A DNA stretch of 34,174 nt from Bacteroidaceae bacterium (lineage in GTDB: Bacteria; Bacteroidota; Bacteroidia; Bacteroidales; Bacteroidaceae), in the NCBI GenBank assembly GCA_017646665.1, contig JAGCMB010000047.1, positions 1 through 34,174 on the forward strand, written 5' to 3'. Position 1 is the first letter of the stretch; every line of letters starts with the position of its first letter. Both the position numbers and the translations under genes were made by a program. Positions 1 through 7,639 of the stretch are shown here, in pieces. Under the pieces are notes generated by a model that saw only the letters and a list, made by a program, of their open reading frames with translations, ran no database searches and had not been told where the DNA came from.

Positions 1-116
1 ACGGGAATTCTCTTTCGTATGTGGTTCTGTTGTGCAAAGACAGTACTGCAGATGCACAGCAGAAGAGATATTGCAAAATATCTCAATATGTATATAATAT
101 TACTCTTCTGTTGCAT
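1..116 (-). CDS. Secreted protein, N-terminal part only (runs off the left edge)
   Basis: An ATG at 116 opens a minus-strand frame that stays open to the window edge, 38 codons. It begins MQQKSNII, then has a hydrophobic stretch (IL.YFAISLLLCICSTVFA) ending in AQQ, a good signal peptide with cleavage after FA. The start lies inside the last codons of the RHS-type gene, so the two overlap by 17 nt in different frames, which suggests translational coupling in one operon. The product cannot be named from this fragment. By position it may be the next RHS-family protein, such as the core-bearing part missing from its neighbour, but that is inference. The length is too short for composition evidence; the signal peptide and the overlap are the support. 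Confidence 0.6.
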   Translation of the reverse strand, partial: MQQKSNIIYILRYFAISLLLCICSTVFAQQNHIRKRIP

Positions 117-3100
117 AATGGTACTCTATTTGCTCAATAATGTTTTCTGCGTCACCATCTACTTCTATTACTTGATGCAGGCGATTGAACTCATCGTATG
201 TGTAACGGGTCTCTACTCCACGTGCATCGGTCTGTGATATCATACCAACGAGCGGCTCGTATCTGTTTACTGTAACTTGTGCATTCGGCAATTTGCAGCG
301 CAATTTATGCAATTTTTCCCAATCTTCATCGACAGGCAAAAATTTTTCGGCCAATTCATCGACATTGATGCCACAATTGATAACTTCCTGTAGGGTCGCG
401 TTGTTTATTTGTGCTACAATGTGCTGGTTATTATAGCTCCAAAGAAGTACTACACGACGGCCACCACGGCTAATGAGTTCTGTCGGCTGCCCTTTGGCGG
501 TGTAGCTGTTATATGTCACATCGGCAGTAGTGGAACTGTCCATCGAAAGCGTTACTGGGTTTTTGTCCAAGCCTTGGTTTCCTATAAAACTATATTCTTT
601 ATACGGCTTAACTATTGTAGAGTTGTGATGGGTCTTTACAATGGCCTTTTCCAATGTATTGCCGGTATAATATTTTTCCATTAGAGGGACTGTTTTTAAT
701 TGGCTGTCTTTGAACGTACCACCTAAATATGAGGGGTAGTCTACAGAGTATGAATATTCAATTCTCTTTGTAGGGTGCCCTGTTGCATAAATCCTTGCTG
801 TTTTCAACTTGAAGATTGAATCGTGATAAGTGTATTTGAAACTCTTGACATTCTCATCCTCTTTAATACTCATACTGTCGAGGTATGTATAAAAATTCTT
901 AACATAGTAACATCTTGAGTAATTTGCATCACCTATTTTCAGACATTTTATTTTTTCAGTGGAAATAGTATCGTATTTGTATATGATATCTTTTTGAGGA
1001 ATTTCATTGTAGAACTGAACATGCCTTGTCATAGTCCCATTCAATGGATTATGCGTGCCTTGATCATTGTAATCATAATAATCAGTCTCTGGTTTGTTAA
1101 AGAATGTGTGTAATTCCGTAATACTATCTCCTGAGCAAAGTGTCGTACTATATACTTTTGAATAACCAATATGATTACCGTTATATGGATTATAAGCACT
1201 ACGAGTTGTAAATGAATTAAACGCAACTGTATAAAAAACAGCATTTACAATATTAAGCCCGGCACAATATGTGTAAAAATAACAAATTGTGGGATGCGAA
1301 TGCCTCGGTTCTCTTAATAGCAAGCCAGTGCTATACCCATTTTCTGCATAAAAATAGTTGATAGTAGAGAGAGGGGATTTTATTTGGGAAATCCTCACAC
1401 CTCCGACAATATCTTTTTTAAGAGCCGTTTCTATTTTTTGTATTGATACGTTAATATATACCTGTGCGTTTCTGATAGACTCCAATTTGAGGGTAAAAGT
1501 GTCCAAATACGCGTTTTGATTTATAAGCCCTTCAAGAGTAAATGTTTTTTTTATACTATCTCCATTCGTTTCGGTAATTGTACTTTGTGGATAAGAGAAG
1601 CATCTTATATACCCTGGCAGTGTATATATTCCAATCTTGTTGTTTGTGTTATTAAAAACTTTATTTTCTTGGTATTCTAATTTAATACGGTATGCATAAT
1701 TATTATCAATTTCTACAGGGATTTTTAAAATTGTATCACTGGAAATATTGTTTATTGTAAAGTCCTGCATCTTCGTTGAGGTATATACAGTATCAAGTTT
1801 TGTTGTGTATATATCATTACAATCATATTTAAAACGAGTTGATGCTCCAGTTGGAGTTGTTAGTCCTGTCAATATCCAAGTTTTTGCAGCAGTATCAGGT
1901 TTTGGATCATATTCATCTTGATAGTAATATGTTTGACCCTTTGGAACTACAATTTTGGTTTTGTCAATAGATATTCCACCGGTTGCACTGCTGTCTGTTT
2001 TATAAGCATACCAATTGTCTGTAATTGTACAAGGATAGAATGATTCCTTTTTGAAATTGTTTGTTGTGTAAAACCCCCATTTGTCAGTGAAATGGTCATT
2101 TTTTAGTGGCAGATTATTGCTCATATCATATTCCATCGTGTATTTTTGTGCGTTATTAATAGTGATAGAATCCAAACGTAACCTTGCTGCCAGATAATTT
2201 GTTGTGTCGTATACCACTTCTTGATTATATCTGTATTTCCCAACAAAATATGAATGGTGTAGTTTGTATGAAAGAATGGGTGAGTCGCCATATATAGGGT
2301 ATATGTTAATATATTCAAGTGCCCTATTTTCACTTGGCACACGCCTACCTTTTTCATATCCGGTTATGTCAAATCTCTCATTTAAATTTCTTTTAAATTC
2401 AATAGTTCCTTGATTCCATGTAATTGAATTTAAAATATATTCGCTCTTGTTCAAATCCATACTCCAATAACGTCTGTCTTTTGGTTTGCACTCATCCTTG
2501 GATATGATTGGATCGAAAAAGAAATATTGTTCTTCCAATATCTTGTATTTTGTATAAGATTCATAAGCAGGGCTTAGGTATGAATTTGTCAGCATTACGT
2601 AGTTGAATTGTATGGAATTTCCATTTGGAAGGATAATCTTACTTAACAACCAACTTGTGACTGTCGCAGGATATGAAAAATTTGTTTCATCATATGGAAC
2701 ATAATCGCTGTCGTAGCCGAGGGTTTCACTACCTTGTTTCTCATCTTCAAAACACATATTACAAGTCGCTCTTTGTTCTATGTCATTAAAAATGAACTTT
2801 GTATTGTCTTCTGCAGTGATTGTAAAACAATTGTCACATCCTTCTATGCGTAAATTGTCTTCTGGATTAAGCAACATAAATCTGCTTTCATCTTCTCTCT
2901 CATATTCGCCTTTACGCACGATGAATTTACCGGAATATCCGGCAAAGTTATAGTGATAAATATCTGATTCTGTGTCAAGTTCAGAGTTGCTGATATTATC
3001 TGTCTCTACTAATGGAGACTCGTAGTGGTCTGGAAAATCATCTGAACACATATAAAATCCGAATTCATCAAAATCATCTCTTCCCTGTATTGTCCTGCTT

Positions 3101-3498
3101 ATACAGCCACCGGCATGTAAACTCCATCCAAGTCCTACACGACTTGCTTCTTGCGCGACTTTTATCCCGGAGGCATGGTATCTTAGTGAAATTGGCAAAC
3201 TAAAATTGCCGACATTTATGGTATAAATGGGTATTGAAATGTCGGGAATACCAGTGTATAGCGATACCGGGATATCTGAGTATTGCATTAAAGCATGAGA
3301 TTCCGGTGATGGAGCATGGTCTTTGAAAATTTCATTTGCACCGCTGTGAACAGAAGCTTTTGCCGGCAAAGTTAAAGTGTCTGATAATATGCATTTACTC
3401 TCTTGCTTGACAGATAGCATAGACTCCTCATTAAGAATCTGTGCATTTGAAAGCAATGCTGTAAAAACAAAAAGTAATGATAATGTTGTTTTATTCAT
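100..3498 (-). CDS. Secreted RHS/YD-repeat family protein, N-terminal portion only
   Basis: 1132 residues with a signal peptide (MNKTTLSLLFVFTALLSNAQ). Around residues 75-130 it has the entry region typical of Bacteroidota RHS/SpvB-like shells (PVSLYTGIPDISIPIYTI, ISLRYHASGIKVAQEASRVG, LGWSLHAGG). The middle is a long beta-rich region with no recognised domain. A single clear YD-type repeat sits in the last 45 residues (TDARGVETRYTYDEFNRLHQV), and the protein stops 25 residues later at YHYATEE. There is no RHS-associated core and no C-terminal toxin-like tip, so this is only the front half of a usual RHS shell. It overlaps the upstream gene by 8 nt and the downstream one by 17 nt. Family assignment is good; the role (surface adhesin, polymorphic-toxin scaffold or other) is open. 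Confidence 0.85.
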   Translation of the reverse strand: MNKTTLSLLFVFTALLSNAQILNEESMLSVKQESKCILSDTLTLPAKASVHSGANEIFKDHAPSPESHALMQYSDIPVSLYTGIPDISIPIYTINVGNFSLPISLRYHASGIKVAQEASRVGLGWSLHAGGCISRTIQGRDDFDEFGFYMCSDDFPDHYESPLVETDNISNSELDTESDIYHYNFAGYSGKFIVRKGEYEREDESRFMLLNPEDNLRIEGCDNCFTITAEDNTKFIFNDIEQRATCNMCFEDEKQGSETLGYDSDYVPYDETNFSYPATVTSWLLSKIILPNGNSIQFNYVMLTNSYLSPAYESYTKYKILEEQYFFFDPIISKDECKPKDRRYWSMDLNKSEYILNSITWNQGTIEFKRNLNERFDITGYEKGRRVPSENRALEYINIYPIYGDSPILSYKLHHSYFVGKYRYNQEVVYDTTNYLAARLRLDSITINNAQKYTMEYDMSNNLPLKNDHFTDKWGFYTTNNFKKESFYPCTITDNWYAYKTDSSATGGISIDKTKIVVPKGQTYYYQDEYDPKPDTAAKTWILTGLTTPTGASTRFKYDCNDIYTTKLDTVYTSTKMQDFTINNISSDTILKIPVEIDNNYAYRIKLEYQENKVFNNTNNKIGIYTLPGYIRCFSYPQSTITETNGDSIKKTFTLEGLINQNAYLDTFTLKLESIRNAQVYINVSIQKIETALKKDIVGGVRISQIKSPLSTINYFYAENGYSTGLLLREPRHSHPTICYFYTYCAGLNIVNAVFYTVAFNSFTTRSAYNPYNGNHIGYSKVYSTTLCSGDSITELHTFFNKPETDYYDYNDQGTHNPLNGTMTRHVQFYNEIPQKDIIYKYDTISTEKIKCLKIGDANYSRCYYVKNFYTYLDSMSIKEDENVKSFKYTYHDSIFKLKTARIYATGHPTKRIEYSYSVDYPSYLGGTFKDSQLKTVPLMEKYYTGNTLEKAIVKTHHNSTIVKPYKEYSFIGNQGLDKNPVTLSMDSSTTADVTYNSYTAKGQPTELISRGGRRVVLLWSYNNQHIVAQINNATLQEVINCGINVDELAEKFLPVDEDWEKLHKLRCKLPNAQVTVNRYEPLVGMISQTDARGVETRYTYDEFNRLHQVIEVDGDAENIIEQIEYHYATEE

Positions 3499-4630
3499 TT
3501 AGGTTGTCCTCCATATATATTTTTTTACAAACCACCTTATTTTCATAGCTAACGATAAGCAGGTATGTCCCTTGTTGCAAATCGGTCAGGTCAAAAGTTG
3601 TTTTTATCGGATGGCCTTCTAATGTTTTTAAGTGTACATTCTCGAACGCTATACCACCAATACTTGCCAATGCGATGGAAATATCAAGATTCCTGTCTGT
3701 CATTAGCTCAATGGCTAATGTATTATGATTATCCTGGTGACAACTCAGTCTTATATCATCGTCACCAATTTCTGAAATCCCGGTATTGCAAAGCGTGTTT
3801 TCTTGTGTAAAAAGATTTACATGACGAAGTGTGTCGGATTTATTTATCGTAATAGTTTTTTTCTTTTGCCCGTAAATTGGGTAGTAATATGAGTTTGTAC
3901 TATGTAATGTCTTTTTGCCATCCTTTAGCAGATATGTAATTGTTGTCTCTATTATGGAATGTTTGTAGTCGGGGATATACCAATTATAGTTCTCTATAAT
4001 CCAGGTTAATGAATCTTGCTTTAATCTATCGTATATTGATGAATTGGGGCTATGTATATCATCATAAATCTTGGTATCCGGTGTGAGAATCTGTCCAATA
4101 TGCTTTCTCTTTAACGTTCGGTATGCACCGTACCTCACGCTGTCTCCCGGCAAGACTATTGAGCCGTATGAATCAATAGAATAGGCTGTTTCACCGTACA
4201 CGTGCAAATTCAAAGTGTTGGAATATATTCCTTCGCCATATATATTCGAAATGGCTGCAGAGCCGAATTGTAAACCATTAATCTTATGGATTTCCGGCTT
4301 TAAGTATTTCAGTTTTGTATTTTTGGTATTATAGCCAATGCAATAAAGAGTGTCCCCGGAATTTTTATAGTAGTTGTAACAGAATGGGGTTATCTCTACT
4401 GTTATGGAATCGTTTTGTGCGATATATTCATCTATATGCTCCTCGTCATAGATGCACAGCTCTCCAAAATCCCAAAACTTATTCTCACCGGTTTCACCCG
4501 GATGCGCAAATTCAATAGTTTTCCGAATGATTGTTTCACTGTTATTTAGCATTGCACTTTGGGATTGTGGAGAAACGGCAATGTTGCTTAAAGTGAAAAA
4601 CAAGAAAAATAAAAAACAACGATATCTCAT
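3491..4630 (-). CDS. Secreted protein with type IX sorting-like C-terminal tail
   Basis: The start chosen is the ATG at 4630, whose product begins MRYRCFLFFLFFTLSN, a hydrophobic signal peptide; a longer frame from a TTG at 4660 only adds residues ahead of it. The product is about 379 residues. The body has no domain I recognise and is rich in Tyr, Ser, Thr and Asn, as extracellular proteins of this group are. The last 60 residues (IALASIGGIAFENVHLKTL, then FDLTDLQQGTYLLIVSYE and VVCKKIYME) follow the pattern of the type A type IX secretion sorting domain: a GTYLL turn, then a final KK-containing strand. A DUF3244-like sandwich is a less likely reading. The stop overlaps the next gene's start by 8 nt. 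Confidence 0.75.
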   Translation of the reverse strand: MRYRCFLFFLFFTLSNIAVSPQSQSAMLNNSETIIRKTIEFAHPGETGENKFWDFGELCIYDEEHIDEYIAQNDSITVEITPFCYNYYKNSGDTLYCIGYNTKNTKLKYLKPEIHKINGLQFGSAAISNIYGEGIYSNTLNLHVYGETAYSIDSYGSIVLPGDSVRYGAYRTLKRKHIGQILTPDTKIYDDIHSPNSSIYDRLKQDSLTWIIENYNWYIPDYKHSIIETTITYLLKDGKKTLHSTNSYYYPIYGQKKKTITINKSDTLRHVNLFTQENTLCNTGISEIGDDDIRLSCHQDNHNTLAIELMTDRNLDISIALASIGGIAFENVHLKTLEGHPIKTTFDLTDLQQGTYLLIVSYENKVVCKKIYMEDNLNE

Positions 4631-4710
4631 AAACAAGCATTTTGTTATTGTAAACCCCAATATACACTATAAAATTGACATACACATATCCTCATATAAC
4701 GGCTACTCAT

Positions 4711-5142
4711 TTACTCAATTTCAAACTCTCCTTGGAAGCAGCTGCCGCCAAAATCAAAGACTATCTTATAAGAACCGACCGGCAGCAGTGGCAGCCACAA
4801 TTCAACATCACAACCTTTTGGAAGAGCAATTTCGCTTTGCTGCTGAACAGAACCTGATTCGTCCACAATGTAATATGTAACCGTTTCAAATGTTACATAA
4901 GGGCTCGTTACTGTAAATCGGGCATCTGCTGCATTGTAGAACACTGTTGGCAGGATGGAATATATATCCAAATCCCTCTCAGGTATACCTATTCTATCAA
5001 TATCAATGTCAATATCAATATCACCATCACCTTCTAACTTTTCCAAAACAACTTGTTTTGTTTCATCTGACTGTGCGTAAAGGAAGCTACTCGAGGATAA
5101 TAGAAATAAACACAAAAATACTTTGTTGACAATTTTTTCCAT
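4711..5142 (-). CDS. DUF3244-type secreted small protein with Asp-Ile repeat
   Basis: 143 residues: a signal peptide (MEKIVNKVFLCLFLLSSSSFLYAQ), an acidic repeat DGDIDIDIDIDR at about residues 38-49, then a short beta-sandwich ending LPVGSYKIVFDFGGSCFQGEFEIE. The final GSYKI...GxFEIE pattern, the size and the signal peptide match the DUF3244 proteins of Bacteroides, which are of unknown function and exported. It is the first gene of the minus-strand operon. A consensus promoter (5170-5200) lies just upstream, and an operator-like repeat stands immediately behind that. The gap to the next gene is 80 nt, the only real gap in the operon. The family call is by pattern and was not searched. Confidence 0.75.
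   Translation of the reverse strand: MEKIVNKVFLCLFLLSSSSFLYAQSDETKQVVLEKLEGDGDIDIDIDIDRIGIPERDLDIYSILPTVFYNAADARFTVTSPYVTFETVTYYIVDESGSVQQQSEIALPKGCDVELWLPLLPVGSYKIVFDFGGSCFQGEFEIE
4996..5031. repeat. Hexamer-type tandem repeat encoding Asp-Ile
   Basis: On the minus strand GAT/GAC and ATT codons alternate (GAT ATT GAT ATT GAC ATT GAT ATT GAT), preceded by GGT GAT. The unit is six bases, so slippage would change the number of Asp-Ile pairs without shifting the frame. It lies inside the DUF3244-type gene. Confidence 0.7.
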
Positions 5143-5169
5143 ATTTTTTAAATTTTGTTTAAACTATTA

Positions 5170-5200
5170 CAAAAATATCGGCTATAAAGTATTCTCCAAA
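5170..5200 (-). promoter_or_regulatory. Bacteroidales-type promoter for the DUF3244 operon
   Basis: Read on the minus strand: TTTG (5200-5197), a 19-base spacer, then TATTTTTG (5177-5170). This matches the Bacteroides consensus of TTTG at -33 and TAnnTTTG at -7 with the preferred spacing. Transcription would start near 5163, about 20 nt before the ATG at 5142. Confidence 0.75.
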
Positions 5201-5208
5201 GAAACCCG

Positions 5209-5225
5209 TGTCCAAACCTGTCCAA
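5209..5225 (-). promoter_or_regulatory. Operator-like direct repeat upstream of the DUF3244 operon
   Basis: On the minus strand this reads TTGGACA GGT TTGGACA: two exact 7-base copies, 10 bp (one helical turn) apart. It ends 8 bp behind the -33 box, the usual place for an activator. A matching site in mirror orientation lies at 5310-5326. The neighbouring TPR-HTH regulator is the natural candidate to bind it; that link is inference. Confidence 0.6.
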
Positions 5226-5309
5226 CTTTTGTTACATAGTCCATAACGCACTAACAGTCAATATATTAAAATCAAGCGCCAATCTTTTTATTATCATTTT
5301 TTTGGCATA

Positions 5310-5326
5310 ATAGACAAGATTGGACA
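5310..5326 (+). promoter_or_regulatory. Operator-like direct repeat upstream of the TPR-HTH regulator
   Basis: Reads ATAGACA AGA TTGGACA on the plus strand, so one half-site is exact and the other is 5 of 7. It has the same 10-bp period as the site at 5209-5225 and the same orientation relative to its own gene. Its edge is 32 bp from the first base of the -7-like TATTTTAG at 5358, exactly as in the opposite promoter. Confidence 0.55.
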
Positions 5327-5357
5327 AGAAGTCGCAATACAACTCGTTTTTTTACAT

Positions 5358-5365
5358 TATTTTAG
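5358..5365 (+). promoter_or_regulatory. Probable -7 box for the TPR-HTH regulator gene
   Basis: TATTTTAG differs from TAnnTTTG at one base. No good TTTG stands at the -33 position, which would fit a promoter that depends on an activator bound at 5310-5326. The start codon follows 29 nt after the box, against 27 nt on the opposite side. Confidence 0.45.
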
Positions 5366-5394
5366 CATACACAGAACAATAGAGAAAAAACACT

Positions 5395-7125
5395 ATGAGA
5401 TATTTTATTCGGATATTACTGTTTTCATCGGCACTTTTTGCAGCGTGCAGCAAACAGGAAAACGAAGTTCTATTAAAAGAGTTGAACGACATAAAGGCTA
5501 TGGGCGATACATTGCCACAAGCTGCAATGCGAAGACTCGATTCCATAAAACCGCAGTTCGACAACGAAACGGAATATATGCGCAACAAACTGGCTTTGCT
5601 TGAAATAAGGCTACAGGACAAAGCGTATATTACCCACAGAACAGACAAACAGATAAAGAACATCTGCCGTTTTTTTGAGAAAAACGGTACAAGCGTTGAC
5701 AAACAGGAGGCCTATTATTATATGGGCAGTGTGTATCGCGACCTTAATGACTACCCGAATGCAGTGACATTTTTTCTGAAATCAGCAGCCATTGCAGAAG
5801 AAACGTCTAATGCAGATGTTGCATTATGGGGAAATTCTTATTCACAATTATCCCATTTGTATAGAACACAATTAAATTACACCGAGGCTTTAGATGTCGC
5901 ACTTAAACGACTTGAAGTTGCAGAACGTAATGACAATGCCAATAATAGGACATATATGACTATTGCAAGCTGTTACTCTAAATTAAACGATACCATAAAT
6001 TCCGTAAAGTTCTATAACCTAATTATAAATAATTTAAACAATGCAGTTATTGATAGAAAAAATGCAGATATAATCGCAACAGCAATGGGAGATTACGCAC
6101 TATATGGATATAAAGACGAAGCTACACATTGCTATGAATTACTAAACAGGCTCAACAAAAAAGAACGCCCATTCAACTATCTATCAAACCTATCTGTCTA
6201 TTACGAATGTTTCGTATCAATTGACAGCGCAGCAGGTGCCAGGTTAGAACTTTATAACACAACTTCACGAATTGAATCGAAATATGATGCTTCGCAATGG
6301 TTGACAAGGTATTATGCTTCCATTAAGGATTATGAAAAAGCTACAGAATTTGCCATAAAATTCATTGATGCAAATTTGGCGGTAAACAACAAAAGAAACC
6401 TTGAGCACACTACGAATGCAAAGAATTTCTTCCAATACAGGCGCGACAAGGAAGAGGAGACAAGGGTGATGCAGAATGCCGCTAAAGACAGGTATAACCT
6501 TGTAATTGGGGTTTCAATATCAATAATAGTGCTATTAGGAACTGTTACGCTGCATTATAGACGGAAAAAACGTTTGCTCGACATTATCCTCAACAAGGAA
6601 AAGAATATTGAAAGTGCAAAGGTGTTGGTAGAAAAAAGAGAGATTGAACTTGAGAATGAGAAAAGGTGCATTGAAGAGAAAGAAAAAGAATTGAGGAAAC
6701 TGAACGCTGCCAATTCAAGGCTATCAAAAGAGTTGCAAAATGCAAAGGAAGATTTCGATATGCTTGTTGCGCAGAACTGCGAGTTGACGAAGCAGACCAT
6801 TATGAGCAATATGGCCAAGAGCAATGGCGATATCATTGAAAAGGTTAAAAAGACATCCAAAGGCAAATACCACCTGAGCAACAACGAGTGGAAGGAGTTG
6901 CTTGGCGCCATTGACAAACTATACCCCGAGTTCACTCACGAGGTACAGGCCAAGTTCAAGAAAATCAACGAGCCGCTGCTGCGTGTATGCTATCTTTTGA
7001 AAATAGGGTTGACCGGCCCGGAGATTGCGAATATAACGGATTACCCGCGCCAGACTGTCTGGGTCAGGATTAAAAAAGTTAAGGAGACAATCAAGCTGGG
7101 ACCTACTTTTTCTCAAAAAAACTGA
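5395..7125 (+). CDS. Membrane-anchored TPR / coiled-coil / HTH transcriptional regulator
   Basis: 576 residues. The N-terminus is a lipoprotein-like signal (ALFAAC, Cys18). Residues 100-350 are helical TPR-like repeats (AYYYMGSVYRDLNDYPNAVT, LSHLYRTQLNYTEALDVAL). One membrane segment lies at about 367-386 (LVIGVSISIIVLLGTVTL), followed by a long charged coiled coil (about 395-470). The C-terminal 90 residues end in a helix-turn-helix-like region (LKIGLTGPEIANITDYPRQTVWVRIKKV). This resembles the DUF6377-like regulators of Bacteroides, with a sensor outside and a DNA-binding part inside. It diverges from the secreted-protein operon and probably controls it through the repeats at 5209-5225 and 5310-5326. 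Its 3' end overlaps convergent rsmD by 23 bp. Architecture is clear; the target genes and the signal are inferred. Confidence 0.8.
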   Translation: MRYFIRILLFSSALFAACSKQENEVLLKELNDIKAMGDTLPQAAMRRLDSIKPQFDNETEYMRNKLALLEIRLQDKAYITHRTDKQIKNICRFFEKNGTSVDKQEAYYYMGSVYRDLNDYPNAVTFFLKSAAIAEETSNADVALWGNSYSQLSHLYRTQLNYTEALDVALKRLEVAERNDNANNRTYMTIASCYSKLNDTINSVKFYNLIINNLNNAVIDRKNADIIATAMGDYALYGYKDEATHCYELLNRLNKKERPFNYLSNLSVYYECFVSIDSAAGARLELYNTTSRIESKYDASQWLTRYYASIKDYEKATEFAIKFIDANLAVNNKRNLEHTTNAKNFFQYRRDKEEETRVMQNAAKDRYNLVIGVSISIIVLLGTVTLHYRRKKRLLDIILNKEKNIESAKVLVEKREIELENEKRCIEEKEKELRKLNAANSRLSKELQNAKEDFDMLVAQNCELTKQTIMSNMAKSNGDIIEKVKKTSKGKYHLSNNEWKELLGAIDKLYPEFTHEVQAKFKKINEPLLRVCYLLKIGLTGPEIANITDYPRQTVWVRIKKVKETIKLGPTFSQKN

Positions 7126-7639
7126 AGTTCACACTACCGTATGCCACGTGCCTGAAGAAATTGGGATGCGCGCTAAAATCGTAATCCTTTCCGTGTTCAA
7201 AAACAAGAATGCCGCCATTCTTGAGCAGACCGCCTTCAAGTACAAGGTCGGGAATAGTCTTGAGCTCCTTGAGCGCGTATGGAGGGTCGGCAAAGACAAG
7301 GTCATAAGCCGCAGGACTGCGACGTATATAGCGGAAGACATCGTCACGAACAACACACCAGGCACTGTCGCCCAAGAGTGCGGCAGTCTTCTTAAGGTGT
7401 GCCGCATGCATGGCATCCATCTCAACTGATGTGACAGCCTTGCAACCGCGCGAAAGGAATTCAAGGCTAATGCTGCCTGTTCCGGCAAAGAAATCAAGTA
7501 CCGACATATCTTCAAAATCCACTATATTGGCAAGGATATTGAAAAGGTTCTCTTTGGCAAAATCGGTTGTAGGACGTGCCTTGAAATTACGTGGCACATC
7601 AAAATGACGGCCTTTATATTTACCACTTATTATTCGCAT
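7103..7639 (-). CDS. rsmD: 16S rRNA (guanine-N2)-methyltransferase RsmD
   Basis: 178 residues, the usual RsmD length. It starts MRIISGKYKGR, has the SAM-binding motif VLDFFAGTGSISLE (47-60) and the catalytic DPPY motif (118-121, FADPPYALKEL). RsmD methylates G966 (E. coli numbering) of 16S rRNA in the small subunit, using S-adenosylmethionine, in the cytoplasm. The ATG at 7639 overlaps the stop of the DUF3822 gene by 10 nt, so the two are translationally coupled. At the other end the gene overlaps the convergent regulator by 23 bp, so no intergenic terminator separates them. Confidence 0.95.
   Translation of the reverse strand: MRIISGKYKGRHFDVPRNFKARPTTDFAKENLFNILANIVDFEDMSVLDFFAGTGSISLEFLSRGCKAVTSVEMDAMHAAHLKKTAALLGDSAWCVVRDDVFRYIRRSPAAYDLVFADPPYALKELKTIPDLVLEGGLLKNGGILVFEHGKDYDFSAHPNFFRHVAYGSVNFSFFEKK

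Noticed and set aside
4452-4880. 142-codon plus-strand frame
   Set aside because: It crosses two opposite-strand genes with signal peptides and has no domain or start signal.
4990-5035. CRISPR-like short repeats
   Set aside because: The repeats are six bases, contiguous and in frame in a coding gene, with no spacers.
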